Assembly (NCBI GenBank): GCA_032358255.1
Contig: JAULBX010030264.1
Location: 118,577 to 182,576, forward strand
DNA length: 64,000 nt
DNA from: Heterotrichella gracilis
Taxonomy: Eukaryota > Sar > Xanthophyceae > Tribonematales > Xanthonemataceae
Reading direction: 5' to 3'
The notes below the pieces were generated by a model. That model did not search any database, had not been told where the DNA came from, and saw nothing but the letters and a program-made list of their open reading frames with translations. Numbering within the stretch: the first letter of the stretch is position 1; every line of letters begins with the position of its first letter. The position numbers and the translations under genes are program-made. Below are positions 37,286 through 48,000 of the stretch, piece by piece.

Positions 37286-39256
37286 GTGTGTGTGAAAAGC
37301 TTTCAAAGGTGGCGCCAATGGGGATATTGAGAAAGCTAGCGATGGTGTGGGGACGTGCCCAAGCATCAGGGGAGGAGGGGGAGGGGTGCACAAGAAGGCT
37401 GCCAGCATCACACACATCTGCCAAGGGACTTTAGGGTGTTTAGGGTTTAGGTTAACCCAAACACTCAGAGGCGCTGCAAGGCCTACTAAGACCCAAACCC
37501 TAAACCCAAACCCTACCAGCGCAGCGCGACGCCGTCCAGTGGGTTTCCTTGAAAGGGTTTTCCGGTTGGCTCATTGGCTGATTGCTGGTGCTGTCTGCGG
37601 ATCGCCAGGCGTGGGTGCAGGGGCGCTTGAAGGGGGTGGTGCAGTCGGGGCCTGTCCACCCTGTGCATGAAGGGGTGTAGGGTTTAGGGTTTCGGGTTGT
37701 GGGGTTGGCAGCCAGCGGTGGGTACAGGGGGGTGGAGCAGTCAAGCCTGTCACAATGGGGTGTGAAGTCTTAGGGTTTGCACTAGGGTTTAAGGTTTTGA
37801 GCTCCACATGGCGGGCACTAGCGCAGCCCGCTGTCTGCGTCCCAGTTCCTACTCCTCTTAAAGTTCAGGACCTAAGGTTTAGGGTTTAGGGTTTGAGATT
37901 TAGGGTTTGGGCCCACCTGCTGGGCATTCACACAGCCCGTGGTCTGCGTTGCAGTTCCCCACCCCGTTGCAGTCCTTGGGGCAAGTCTTACTCCCCCTGG
38001 GGGCGGCCTGCACACACAGAATCACACAGTAAATTCGAATATAAGTAAGTAAGTAAGTAAGTAAGTATTTGCTTTCCAGCTTCGAAGCCAGGTTAGCATG
38101 TCTGGGTATGCCTCACCCCAGTCCTAGAGCCAAGGCTTAACTGACACTCTTTCAAGTGTGGCAGATGGTGGCCAACCAGTCGTGCCGCCTACCGCACTTT
38201 CGTGCTCCCCATTTTATCCCGTCGCAAAGTTCAGGGAAATTCGAAAAATATCGCTACCCTTAGGAAATTCGAATATGGCGACCAAAAATGTAACAATCAG
38301 ATGCACGATGTAATATACAACCACATTTTCTGTGTCGATAGTATCAATCACCAGCTCGTTAATTGTAGGATAATAGGCGCGCCTAGGCGCGGTGAGCAGA
38401 TTGCCAGGCGTGCATCACAAAAACGGTATAATGCTCACCTGGAAGGGGTTTGGTGTGTGGCTCACCCACCGCTGGCACCACTCCCCCCTGGTACCCACGC
38501 ACCTGCCCCCCTCGTGCAAGGGGGGGAGGGGGGCATCGTCCTATGGGCGGGGCACGAGGGGGGGGGAATAATGGCATGGGGATGGATGCCATGAGAGTGA
38601 TCGTGAGGAGGGCAGGGGAGGTAGGAAATGGCATCAAACGGCTTGTTGAGTGATCTTGAGAATACTATTACGATGAGTGGCCAGCACACCCTCCAGGGGA
38701 CACATGGCGAGATATGGAATCCCAGCAATACACAAGTAGATACTGGGTAACATACTACAGCCATGCTCGCCACGCAGGGGGGGGCGACGGGTACATTATT
38801 ATTCTAGTTATAATTAGTTATAATTACTTATAATGGTAACATACTACAGCCATGCTCGCCACGCACATGCAGCACGCCCATTTCCAAGTATTGTGCACTG
38901 CAGAGCCAGTGAGCTAATCTACCCAGGTTTAGGGTTTAAGCATTAGGGTTTAGGGTAAGCAAGCGCACCTGCTCTGGGAAGGAGTACCGCGCATGGTTCC
39001 CCCCCCTCTGCACCTCCCCACCGCCACCCCCCTGCAACCTCCCCACCAGCCAGGACCACCTCCCGGCCCCCTTCCCCCGCTGACCTCCCCCTCCCCACCC
39101 AGGCGTTAGGGTTTCGTCCCAAACCCTAAGCACCATGGTGGCTGCTGTCAGTACCACCAGGGCCCCCAGCACCAGCCACACCACCCTCCGCAGCCCCCCC
39201 ACCCCCCACCGCCCCCCACCGGTGGGTGAGGCAGTCATCACGCGGGCTGCCTTCAT
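32021..39256 (-). CDS. Exostosin-like glycosyltransferase (GT47) with EGF-like domains
   Basis: Twelve exons, all in phase: 39256-38969, 38007-37917, 37137-36965, 36475-36378, 35893-35718, 35543-35349, 34996-34805, 34487-34307, 33959-33842, 33459-33165, 32669-32447, 32237-32021; 748 aa. It is a type II Golgi membrane protein: a short basic N-terminus, then a hydrophobic anchor at about residues 25-43 (VVWLVLGALVVLTAATMVL). Cys-rich EGF-like parts follow (CPKDCNGVGNCNADHG; later CLNQCSGHGACTLGFCKCH and WYGHDC). The exostosin domain starts at IYVYDLPPEFN and includes EKADFFYVPVY, IVLTHWG, DLVIPAFKP, LLFLRGDVGK and LHGCLPVII. The family transfers sugars to cell-wall or matrix glycans; the exact substrate cannot be told. 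Chosen start: the first ATG, giving MKAARVMTASP. At least six introns carry boundary copies. Confidence 0.93.
32984..33140 (+). repeat. Dispersed repeat family A, copy in the exostosin gene
   Basis: It shares CAGCAGTACAGCCAGAT, CAGTCAGCCTTGCACGTGC and CGCGCCAAGCAGTCC with family A. It lies in an intron. Confidence 0.7.
37235..37294. repeat. TG dinucleotide microsatellite
   Basis: A nearly pure TG repeat of about 60 bp lies in an intron of the exostosin gene. Confidence 0.95.
38042..38164 (-). mobile_element. SINE-like element copy 1 with TTAC/TAAG tail
   Basis: A segment of about 120 bp matches, in inverted orientation, a second copy at 50910-51021. Read on the minus strand it has a candidate A-box (TGGCTCTAGGACTGG), a candidate B-box (GGCTTCGAAGC) and a tandem TTAC tail, the layout expected of a tRNA-derived SINE. 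It lies in the first intron of the exostosin gene. The pol III boxes are only approximate. Confidence 0.6.
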
Positions 39257-40840
39257 GGCGGGCGGAAACCCTAGGGTCAAGGATGCAAACCCCTAGGGTT
39301 TGTCCGCTTGCTTCCCGCTGCAGGGTGGTATTTCCTCACAGCTAAGACTGTCAAAAATCGCCTCCCGCTGTTTCAAACCCGTTTCTGGGTTTGAACCCCA
39401 AACCAGGTGTCCTGTGTGACTGGCAGGCATGGATAGCAGCTGCAATACTGGTCAAAACGAGGAGGAAACAGGCTGTCGCCGGTATGTAGGGAAGGAATTT
39501 ATGCCGAGCTGGTGGATAGGTGGTGAGTTCCCCACGCAAGGGTTTTGCAGTTCACATGCCTCGTCACCCCTAGGGTGGGTGTGACAAGGTTGGGGTAAGC
39601 CGGGACAATGTTCGATCCCAGGAGGATTTACTACGTGTGTCGCGTGGATGCTAGTAAATAACGCAAGCGCATGGTGAAAGTGTCCTTTCAAAATGTCCCT
39701 GCTGCAGATGCTCTCGTGGGGGTGCGGCGGTGTATGCATGCATAAGGCATTGCCCACAAGCGTATCCCGTTGTGGGTTCGAACCGCTGGTGCACCAGCGT
39801 GGGACAGCGCGACAATAGTTGCTTAGACACAACAGGACGTATGGTAGACGTGAACTAGTACGCCTTGCACAGAAAAAAGTGTAGCTAAATACATGGAGTT
39901 AACTTCCCCGCTAACACAACAGCTGATATGCCTTGGGAGGGAACATAGCATAGTTGCTGTTTCAACCCTCGCCAAATACACACATGCTTCATATCAGTGC
40001 GAAATACGCTGGTTATCAGCAACCCAGTTGCAAAAGGTGCCTGAAGTTGACGTGTATCGCCAGTGTGTATGGGTCCCGCAGATGCATGCATGCATCTGGT
40101 GCGCTGATTCCTCTTAAGTCACACCCGCGGCGGCCCCTACAGCACCTGTAACGACAAACCTTCAGGCAACGCCTGTCCGCACCTACTGAACCAGACTGGG
40201 TGAGTTGCTGTGCGCGCAGATACACAACTCAGTGGCTGCGGTGGGGGTGACGGCCGTGGTAGACAGTTGCCACTTGTGTTGGATGGCGTGAGTTTGAACT
40301 AAGGCTCAGGTCTGGTTGTCAAAGTCATACACAACCTGAAACCACGTTTTTGCATATGGGTATGGGCATTGTGGGCAGCTGTTTGTATAGTACAGGAGGC
40401 TGGGTTTTACCTGTAGTATTGGGGAGTTGTGAGGGGGTTCATGATGGGATGCTTCCGCGGTGGAGGGCTTGTGGATGAGTGTGCAGGGTTTGGGGTGTAT
40501 GCAACGTGTACCCATGGTGCAGGCTACACTTGATCCTCAGATTTTAGGGTTTAGGGTTTAGAATGACCTTGCGCCCCCTGAGAAACCGCATTCGGTGCAG
40601 CACTGAACCCTAAAACCTACACCCCAAATTCTGGAGCCTCCACCACAGCTTGGCGTGACCACGAGCCTACACCTTAAACCCTACACCCTACCTTAGGGTT
40701 GCAACCGAAAACTCCCCAGCAGCCTAGAGCGAACATGAGCCCCCTGAAGCATGATGAAACCCTAGACCCTGAACCCTAAACCCTAAACCCTGAACCCAAC
40801 ACCTTAAATCCTGACCCCTGCCCCGCAGCATGGCGCGACC
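39257..40840. other. Divergent intergenic region, exostosin to COX16
   Basis: This 1.6-kb interval should contain both promoters. A 126-codon minus-strand open frame (39832-39452) lacks any recognised motif. Several GGTTCGAACC-like words (about 39390, 39607 and 39770) resemble pol III B-boxes, but no tRNA cloverleaf could be drawn. The right end (40540-40840) is dense in CCCTAAA words and holds partial copies of the COX16 start. Confidence 0.5.
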
Positions 40841-41844
40841 ATGAGCCCCCTGAAGCACCGCACCAGTGGCTTTGTGCGTTCCGGCCTGCCCTTCATTGTG
40901 TTCATGGTGGCTGGCTCAGTGGGCCTGTCTGTGTTCCTACAAGGGAAGTACGACCTGCAGGTGAGGAGGGGGAGAACATGACAGGGTCATATTATAATCT
41001 CTGATAAAACCCTGTGATGTTACAGCTCTAGACCCTTAAACCTTAGGATCAAAGCCTTTCAATGTGTCTGTGATGGCTGCCTGCCTGATTGGGGTAATCT
41101 GCAGGCGGCGGACCTCGTTTCTGGGACGCCAACGCGATTAACCCCAGCCACTACCCACTCAATAAACGCTACAATGATTACCCTGCAGGACGCACGTGAT
41201 AGGGAGGGTGCACTGAGCGCCCCTGCAACGGTGCAGCGGTCCAAGAAGTTCGACATCAAGGACGAGCTGGAGGTAGGTCTAGGGTCTAGGGTCTAGGGTT
41301 TAGGATGCAAGATGTTCGACATCAAGGGCGAGCTGGAGGTAGGTTTAGGGTCTAGGGTTTAGGATGCAAGATGTTTGACATGAAGGACGAGCTGGAGGTA
41401 GGTCTAGGGTCTAGGGTTTAGGATGCAAGATGTTTGACATCAGGGCGAGCTGGAGGTTTTGTTTAGGGTCTAGGGTTTAGGATGCAAGATGTTTGACATG
41501 AAGGGCGAGCTGGAGGTAGGCTGGACACGCAACTCTAAAAAACCCTAAGGCCTGCAAATTCGCATGCAAATACCGCAGAGAGTTTGGCATCAAGGATGAG
41601 CTCGAGGTGAGGTGATTGCAGCCTCAATGGTGTACGCAGCGGCAGTACAAGGCTGGTTGATGCAAGGCATGCCACGCATTCTTCATTGCTGATGCGCATA
41701 AGATTGGATGCCCAGGTTTTAATCCTTGTTGTACTACCCACATCCGGACTGACCTACTCTCCCCCCTCCTCGCAGCGCCTGCAAGACCACGTTGACCTCA
41801 ACAGCTACCAGAACAAGCCAGTGCCACGCCCCAAGGACTGGTAG
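40841..41844 (+). CDS. COX16: COX16-like cytochrome c oxidase assembly protein
   Basis: Three exons in phase: 40841-40960, 41189-41272, 41776-41844; 90 aa. COX16 is a small inner mitochondrial membrane protein needed for assembly of complex IV. Seen: a basic N-terminus (MSPLKHRTSGFVRS), one hydrophobic span (GLPFIVFMVAGSVGLSVFL), then QGKYDLQ, a charged KKFDIKDELERLQ segment and a PVPRPKDW end, matching the size and order of the family. An upstream ATG at 40830 opens a four-codon uORF (MARP) whose TGA overlaps the COX16 ATG as ATGA. Copies of the first-exon start lie upstream (about 40730-40752) and copies of the exon 2 end lie downstream. The assignment rests on a small protein, so some doubt remains. 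Confidence 0.8.
41273..41612 (+). repeat. Tandem copies of the COX16 exon 2 donor boundary
   Basis: Five diverged copies of the exon 2 end (pattern AAGATGTTYGACATSAAGG.CGAGCTGGAG then GTAGG) lie at about 41297-41342, 41364-41402, 41420-41457, 41480-41520 and 41577-41612. The first four have a period of about 60 bp and are separated by GGTCTAGGG/GGTTTAGG. Each keeps a GT donor-like dinucleotide. Confidence 0.9.
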
Positions 41845-42017
41845 AATCCCTGGCAGCAACGACAAATTGCCGTTCCCATACGGGCCACGTTACTCACCAC
41901 CAAACCCTTATTCTGGCGAACTCCTCATCAGAATACGTAATCTCGTCTGATCAGCCAAACCAGCACACCTTCATTCCCGGTACAAATTCCCAATCCCAGA
42001 TATATTTTTGAATCCCC

Positions 42018-45000
42018 ATGGACCCCAGCCAGCTATCCCAGCTCGAGCAGCTGCTGAGCGGCTGCCTGTCCCATGACAACCACATGCGCCAGGCAGCGGA
42101 GGGGGCCCTGGCGGGTGCTGTGAAGCCCCCACAGGCCACGCCGCAGCTGCTGGCGCTGCTGGGGGGTGGCGGGAGTCCGGAGGTGGGTGGGTGGTGAGGG
42201 GGGGGGCAGTTGGGATGGAAGGGAGGGGCAGGGAGGGGCTGCAGCAAGGGACACATGCAGCCGTCCTGTGTGTTTTCATGTTGTGGTAGTGGTGGTGGTA
42301 GTGGTGGTAGGAGTGATGGCGGGGGGGGGTGGTCTTGGTGGGTTGCGCGCACTGCGTTGCTGGCCAAACCCTGACCAAAACCCTAATAAAAACCCCACAA
42401 AACCCCACAGGTGCGCCAGCTGGCGGCTGTCCTGCTGCGCAAGCGCATCGCAAGCCACTGGAAGCACCTGGACCCCGCCACCCGCACGGGGGTGCAGGGG
42501 GCGCTGCTGGAGGTGGTGGTGCGGGAGCAGGTTTCGCCTGTGCGTGGGGCCGCTGCGGATGTGGTCAGTGCGCTCGCCAAGGTTACTGTCCCAGGTAGGG
42601 TTCTGGGGTTCGATTAGGGTTTTTGGGGTGTTGCGCGGCGGGGTCCCCAAGCCCCTTGGGATTTGTGTAGGGTGCAATAAGGATTGCTGACGATGGTATT
42701 GGGTCCTTTTTCCTATTCCGCTGAGGGTGTGTTTAGGAGGTTTTTGGGGAGCAGGTTTCGCCTGTGCATGGGGCCGCTGCGGATGTAGTCTGCGCACTGC
42801 CAAGAGACACAGTCCCAGGTAATGTTTTTGGGGACACTGAAATTTTTTGGACGTCGGGCTATCTTTTGTGTAGCAAGCCTGGAACTCCTCTCCTCCTATG
42901 CCCACCACCATGCATGGGTACTACGAGGGCTAGAGCAGCGCCTCAGCATCACCCGAGCAGCATGTGTACTAACCCTAGGGTTTTGTTTTCTCCCTTACGC
43001 AGAGGGCCAGTGGCCGGGCCTACTCGACTTCCTTGGCCAGTGTAGCGCATCGGCATCACCCGAGCAGCGCCAAACCGCGCTGGTGCTGTTTGCGGCCCTG
43101 GCGGAAACCCTAGGTAGGGCAACAAATTGTCATTTGGGGTGCTGCACCATCCTGAGCTACCAACCCTCTGCTGGTGGTGTGTGAAGAGGTCATGTAGAAC
43201 AGCTTGGGTGTTACCCTTAATTAGGTTCCCTCTCGAGTACATCACCGCCATCACCCCACCCCACGCATACCCCACCACCCCTTCTCCCCCTTCCAGGCGA
43301 GTACATGCTCCCCTATTTTGCCAACTACCCTCAAATCCTACACTCCAAAGTCAAAACCCTAAATCCTAAACCCTCTCGCACAGGCGACTACATGCTCCCG
43401 CATTTCGCCACGCTGACCACCATCTTCCGAGGGGGGCTCCAGGACTCCACCCCCCGCGTGCGCACTGCCGCCCTGCATGCGGTGCCCTCACTGGTTGGCC
43501 TCATGCGCGACCCAGAGCATGTGGCGCAAGTGAGGGACCTCATGCCCATCGTCATGGAGGTGGGTGGGCTCTAAACCCTAAACCCAAAACCCTGAACTGC
43601 ATGCATGCCATGGCTGAGTGGGGTTGCTGCTTCCGCGTGGGTACAATACGTTTGCCGATCGACGGGCACTTAACTGTACCCGCACGCAAACGGACGCCGC
43701 ACCCTGGTACAGCAAGTTTGCCGCATGCGCTGCAAAATTACCGACCTGCAACTATTTAGAGCAAGCAGCGGAGTATTGCAAACATCAAGTTGACCCCCCA
43801 TTCAGCCATACTTTACTGTATCCCAGGCGCAATGCGGAGGCGCACCCTGGTACAGCAATTTTGCCTCATGCACAGCTTTATTACCGACCTGCAACTTTCA
43901 GAGCAAGCAGCGGAGTATTGTAGCCATTGTCTGCAGGGACAGCAATTTGTGGAAAGTGCCCAGATTGTACTGCACCGTTTGCAGTTAGGGTACAAGGGTG
44001 TTTATATGCAGGATTTTATGTTACACCCCTGGATACGTGAATGGGCTAAGCAGTGTTACGAAGCGTACCCCGCGCCAGGTGTGGCAAAATACTGCCTGGC
44101 CAACGGGGAGGAAAACCCTACCCTGTGCACGCAAGTGTCTGAGATTGCTCATGGGTAACACCCCTCTAGGATCGCTAGGGTATCCATCACCACCCCAGGC
44201 TCACTCCCCTCCTCCCTCCAGGGGCGAAACTATCGAGCGCAACCCCATTTCCCCTCTCTGTGTTGCGTTTCCATCTTCATTTCCAACGCCCCCGTAACTC
44301 CTCTTTTCCAGGTGGCAAAATACTGTCTGGCCAACGGGGAAGAAGACACCACCCTATGCGTGTTTGAGATGCTGATGGATGTGGTGGAGTGCCCTGCGCC
44401 GCTCATCGGGCCCACCATCCCCCCCCTGGTGGCGTTTTGCATGGAGACAGCTGCCAACACAGGGTTACAGCTGGCTACCAGGCAGCAGGCGCTGCAGGTA
44501 AGGGTTTTAGGGTTTTTGGGGTTTGGACATTGGGACGGAAACCCTCATCAAATCCTCCACGCCCCGCTGATGGATTTCTGCATGGAGACGGCTGCCAACA
44601 CAGGGCTACAGCTGGCCACCAGGGCAGCAGGCGCTGCAGGTGAGGGTTGTAGGGTTTCATGTCTAGGGTTTAGGGTTTGCCGTCAGCCGTTTCAAGGCCC
44701 TGCTTTGGACCCTACACTGGCGCTGGTTGTTGGTTTCAAAGTCTGTCCCATACCTACCTGGAAGTCGCCTTACCCTTGCAGAGGGTTGCGTGGTTGCCCA
44801 CCTTCAAGCCCAAACACATCGTCAGGGGCCTACAACCGTGACCAAATCCCTTATCCAAGACCCTACACCCCAAACCCTACCTAAAACCCTACACTGACCT
44901 GTGACCTAAAAGCCTAATCCAAAACCCTCAGCCACCCTCTAATCCAAAACCCTACCCCAAACCCTTGCAGGTTGTTGAGTGGCTGGCCACCTGCAAGCCC

Positions 45001-48000
45001 AAGCAGCTCGCGCCTGGAACCCCAAACCTTAATCAATACCCTACACCAGGTCTTCACCTGAACCCTACCCCAAACCCTTGCAGGTTGTTGAGTGGCTGGC
45101 CACCTACAAGCCCAAGCAGCTGACCAAGGCCCGCCTGGTGGCACCACTGGTGACCAGCGTGTGCGCCATGTGCGGGGAAACCCTACCGGAGGGTTATGAC
45201 GACGCATCGGAGATGCCGGCGCAGGTGTTTGCGGGGCAGGTGCGGTCAAAATGGAGGGTTTTTTGTGGTGGGGTTTTGGTAGGGTTTTAGCTTTGTGTCA
45301 GGACAGGAGTTTGGGTCTGGCAGTAGTCTTTGGGTTTTTGGTGTGTGCGGGGAAACCCTGTCAGAGGGTTATTACGACGCATTCGAGATGCCGGCGCAGG
45401 TGTTTGCGGGTCAGGTGAGAGGGCAGGGCAGGGTTTTGGGCTGTGGGGTTTTGGGGTTGTGGGGTAATTGACTGTGATGTTGTCCTCACCCCCTTGTAGT
45501 TGAAGGGTTCCAGGTCTGCATGAACCCTAAAACCCTAACCAAAACCCACACCCCCCACTCCGCAGGCGCTGGCCCTCTTTGCCTCCACCCTGCCCCAGAA
45601 GCAGGTTTTCCCCACCACCCTCCAGTGGGCGCAGCAGGCGGCCTCCACCCCCCACCCCCAGGCGCACGCGGCTGCCTGCCGGGTGGTGGTGGCTGTTGCA
45701 GAGGGATGTGGGGATGCCATGCGCAAGCAGCTGGAGGAGGTGCTGCAGGTGGGGGGTGGGGGATGGTGGTGGTGGGATGGTGATGGTGGTGGGGTGGTGG
45801 GGATGCCATGCGCAAGCAGCTGGAGGAGGTGCTGCAGGTGGGGCATGGGGGATGGTGGTGGTGGGATGGTGATGGTGATGGTGATGGTGGTGGGGTGGTG
45901 GGGATGCCATGCGCAAGCAGCTGGAGGAGGTGCTGCAGGTGGGGGATGTGGGATGGGGGTGGGATGGGGGGGATGGGCATGCAGATGGAGATGGTGTGTG
46001 GGGGGTGGAGGGTGGTCAGTTGCATGGGGTCTTTATACAGCCTGCTTAGCAATCAGCCTTGCAGGAGCAGGTTTAATCAAGGTGTTGCATCCACCACCAA
46101 CAATCCCCACCTTTTTTCCTCCTTGCAATCCCGTCACCACTATTACCACCACCACCATCATCAGTACCAGTACCACCACCAGGGCCATCCACCCCACATC
46201 CATTTTCCACGCCGCAGCCACCACCAACCTACAACAACACGCACCCTCCCCGCATCCCACACACAACCACCCACCACCACCACCTCCCCCCTCCTCTGCA
46301 GCTGCTCCTCCCCTGCCTGTCCTCCCCCCACCCCCCCACCCGTCAGGAAGCAGCCCTGGCACTGGGCCAGGTGGCGGCGCATGGTCAGCCCCAAGTGGCG
46401 GCACACTACAAGACCATACTCCCGCTGCTGTTCCAGGTTGGACCCAAACACACAGCGGAAACCCAAACACACAGCAGAAATATTGCAGGAAGCAGAAATA
46501 TGGGTTTCATTTGAGAGAAAGGAAAAGCAACGCCACTGGGCGGTGAGCCCCCACTACCTAGGCCATGCTATGCCATGTGTTTCAGTGCATGTGCCAGGTA
46601 GTTGGCAATAGAGAAGAATAGGCATAATTACAAGGAGCTTTACTGTTTAGTATTTTTACTACCTTGAACAATGTGTGATTGTCAATCCACCCAGATCTCA
46701 TGGCTCTTGTCCAATCCCCAGGTGATGAACGACCCGTCCCCAGAGGTGGTGGAGCGCGCCTGCTTCGCCCTGGATGCCTTCTGCGAGCACCTTGATGGGG
46801 AGGATATCATGCCATACATTGCCCCCCTGATGGAGCGCATGGTTGGGGTGCTGCAGCAGCCGCCCTCCCTGCTCACCCACCATGCCCTGTCAGCAATTGC
46901 ATCCACTGCGGGGGCGGCAGGTGGGGGGAGGGCAGGATAACCACACAGCTGATGCATGGCAATTACTTGGTTTGAGCGACGGTCATATGGCCGATGCATA
47001 GCGATCACATGGGCCACACGCGTGGGCGACTGCACCCCCCTTTTCACCCTTGTTGCCTCCAGCCTTCTCCTTTCCCTCCTGAACGCCTACATGACCACAA
47101 TACATCCCAATTCATCCTGTTTCGTCCCTTTTCACCCTTTTCACCCCTTTCCGCAGGCCCCTCCTTCCAGCACTACACCCCCCTGGTCCTCCCCCTCCTG
47201 CGCCCCTACATGAACACCCCCCTTGAGGCCATGCTGACCTGTCGCATATGGGCCACCGAGTGCGTGGGGGTGATGGCGCAAACCCTAGACAAACCCTCGG
47301 CGGTGCAGCTGTTGCCAGAGTTCATCCAGGCGGTGGTGCAGGTAGGGTTTTTGGGTTGCGCTAGGGTTTAGGGTTGTGCCAGGGTTTGTGGTACGGGTGA
47401 GGTGGTGGTAGGGTTTTGGGTTGTGTGCTTAACTCCAAGAAAACCCTTGGCAGTGCAGCTGCTATCAGAGTACATCCTGGCAGTGGTGCAGGTGAAGGTG
47501 TAGGGTTGCGCTAGGGTTTTGCGTTCAAATTGCGCGTTTTCTGGCCAGCATGCTCAATGAGCTCTGTTGAGCCAAAACATGCAAAAGGACTTTGTCCCTT
47601 TTCCGTGTCGTGCCCCTTGCACGTGCCTTGTGGCCGATAGATGCCAGCGCATTTTCTGCCTTTGCCCTCCCCCTTTGACCGTCCCCCCCCTTGTGTACCC
47701 TGTAGGGTTTTGCCCTCAACAGCAGCGAGCTGAACGAGCGCTCACACGCGATGCTGTCCAGCGCAGCCAAGGCCATGCAGGAGGAGTTCACCCCCTTTTT
47801 GCCGCACGTTGTCCCCCTGGCGATCGCTTCGATCGAAAGCGATGATGGCACTTTTGAGACCCAGCCTGGGGCGGATGGGGGGCGATCGGCCGGGGCGCTG
47901 GGTGCGATCAGTTCTGATGAGGAGAGCGATGAAGAGGAGGAGGGGAGGCACACGTTCAGCGTGCGCACGGGTGTGTGGTCAGAACCCTAGAACCAGATGT

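Noticed and set aside
39452-39832. 126-codon minus-strand open frame upstream of the exostosin gene
   Set aside because: Composition unlike the real exons here and no homology that I can recognise; lies in a promoter interval.
45486-46472. His/Pro-rich open frames on both strands
   Set aside because: Caused by GGT/ACC-rich intron sequence around importin-4 exon 7 copies; not coding.
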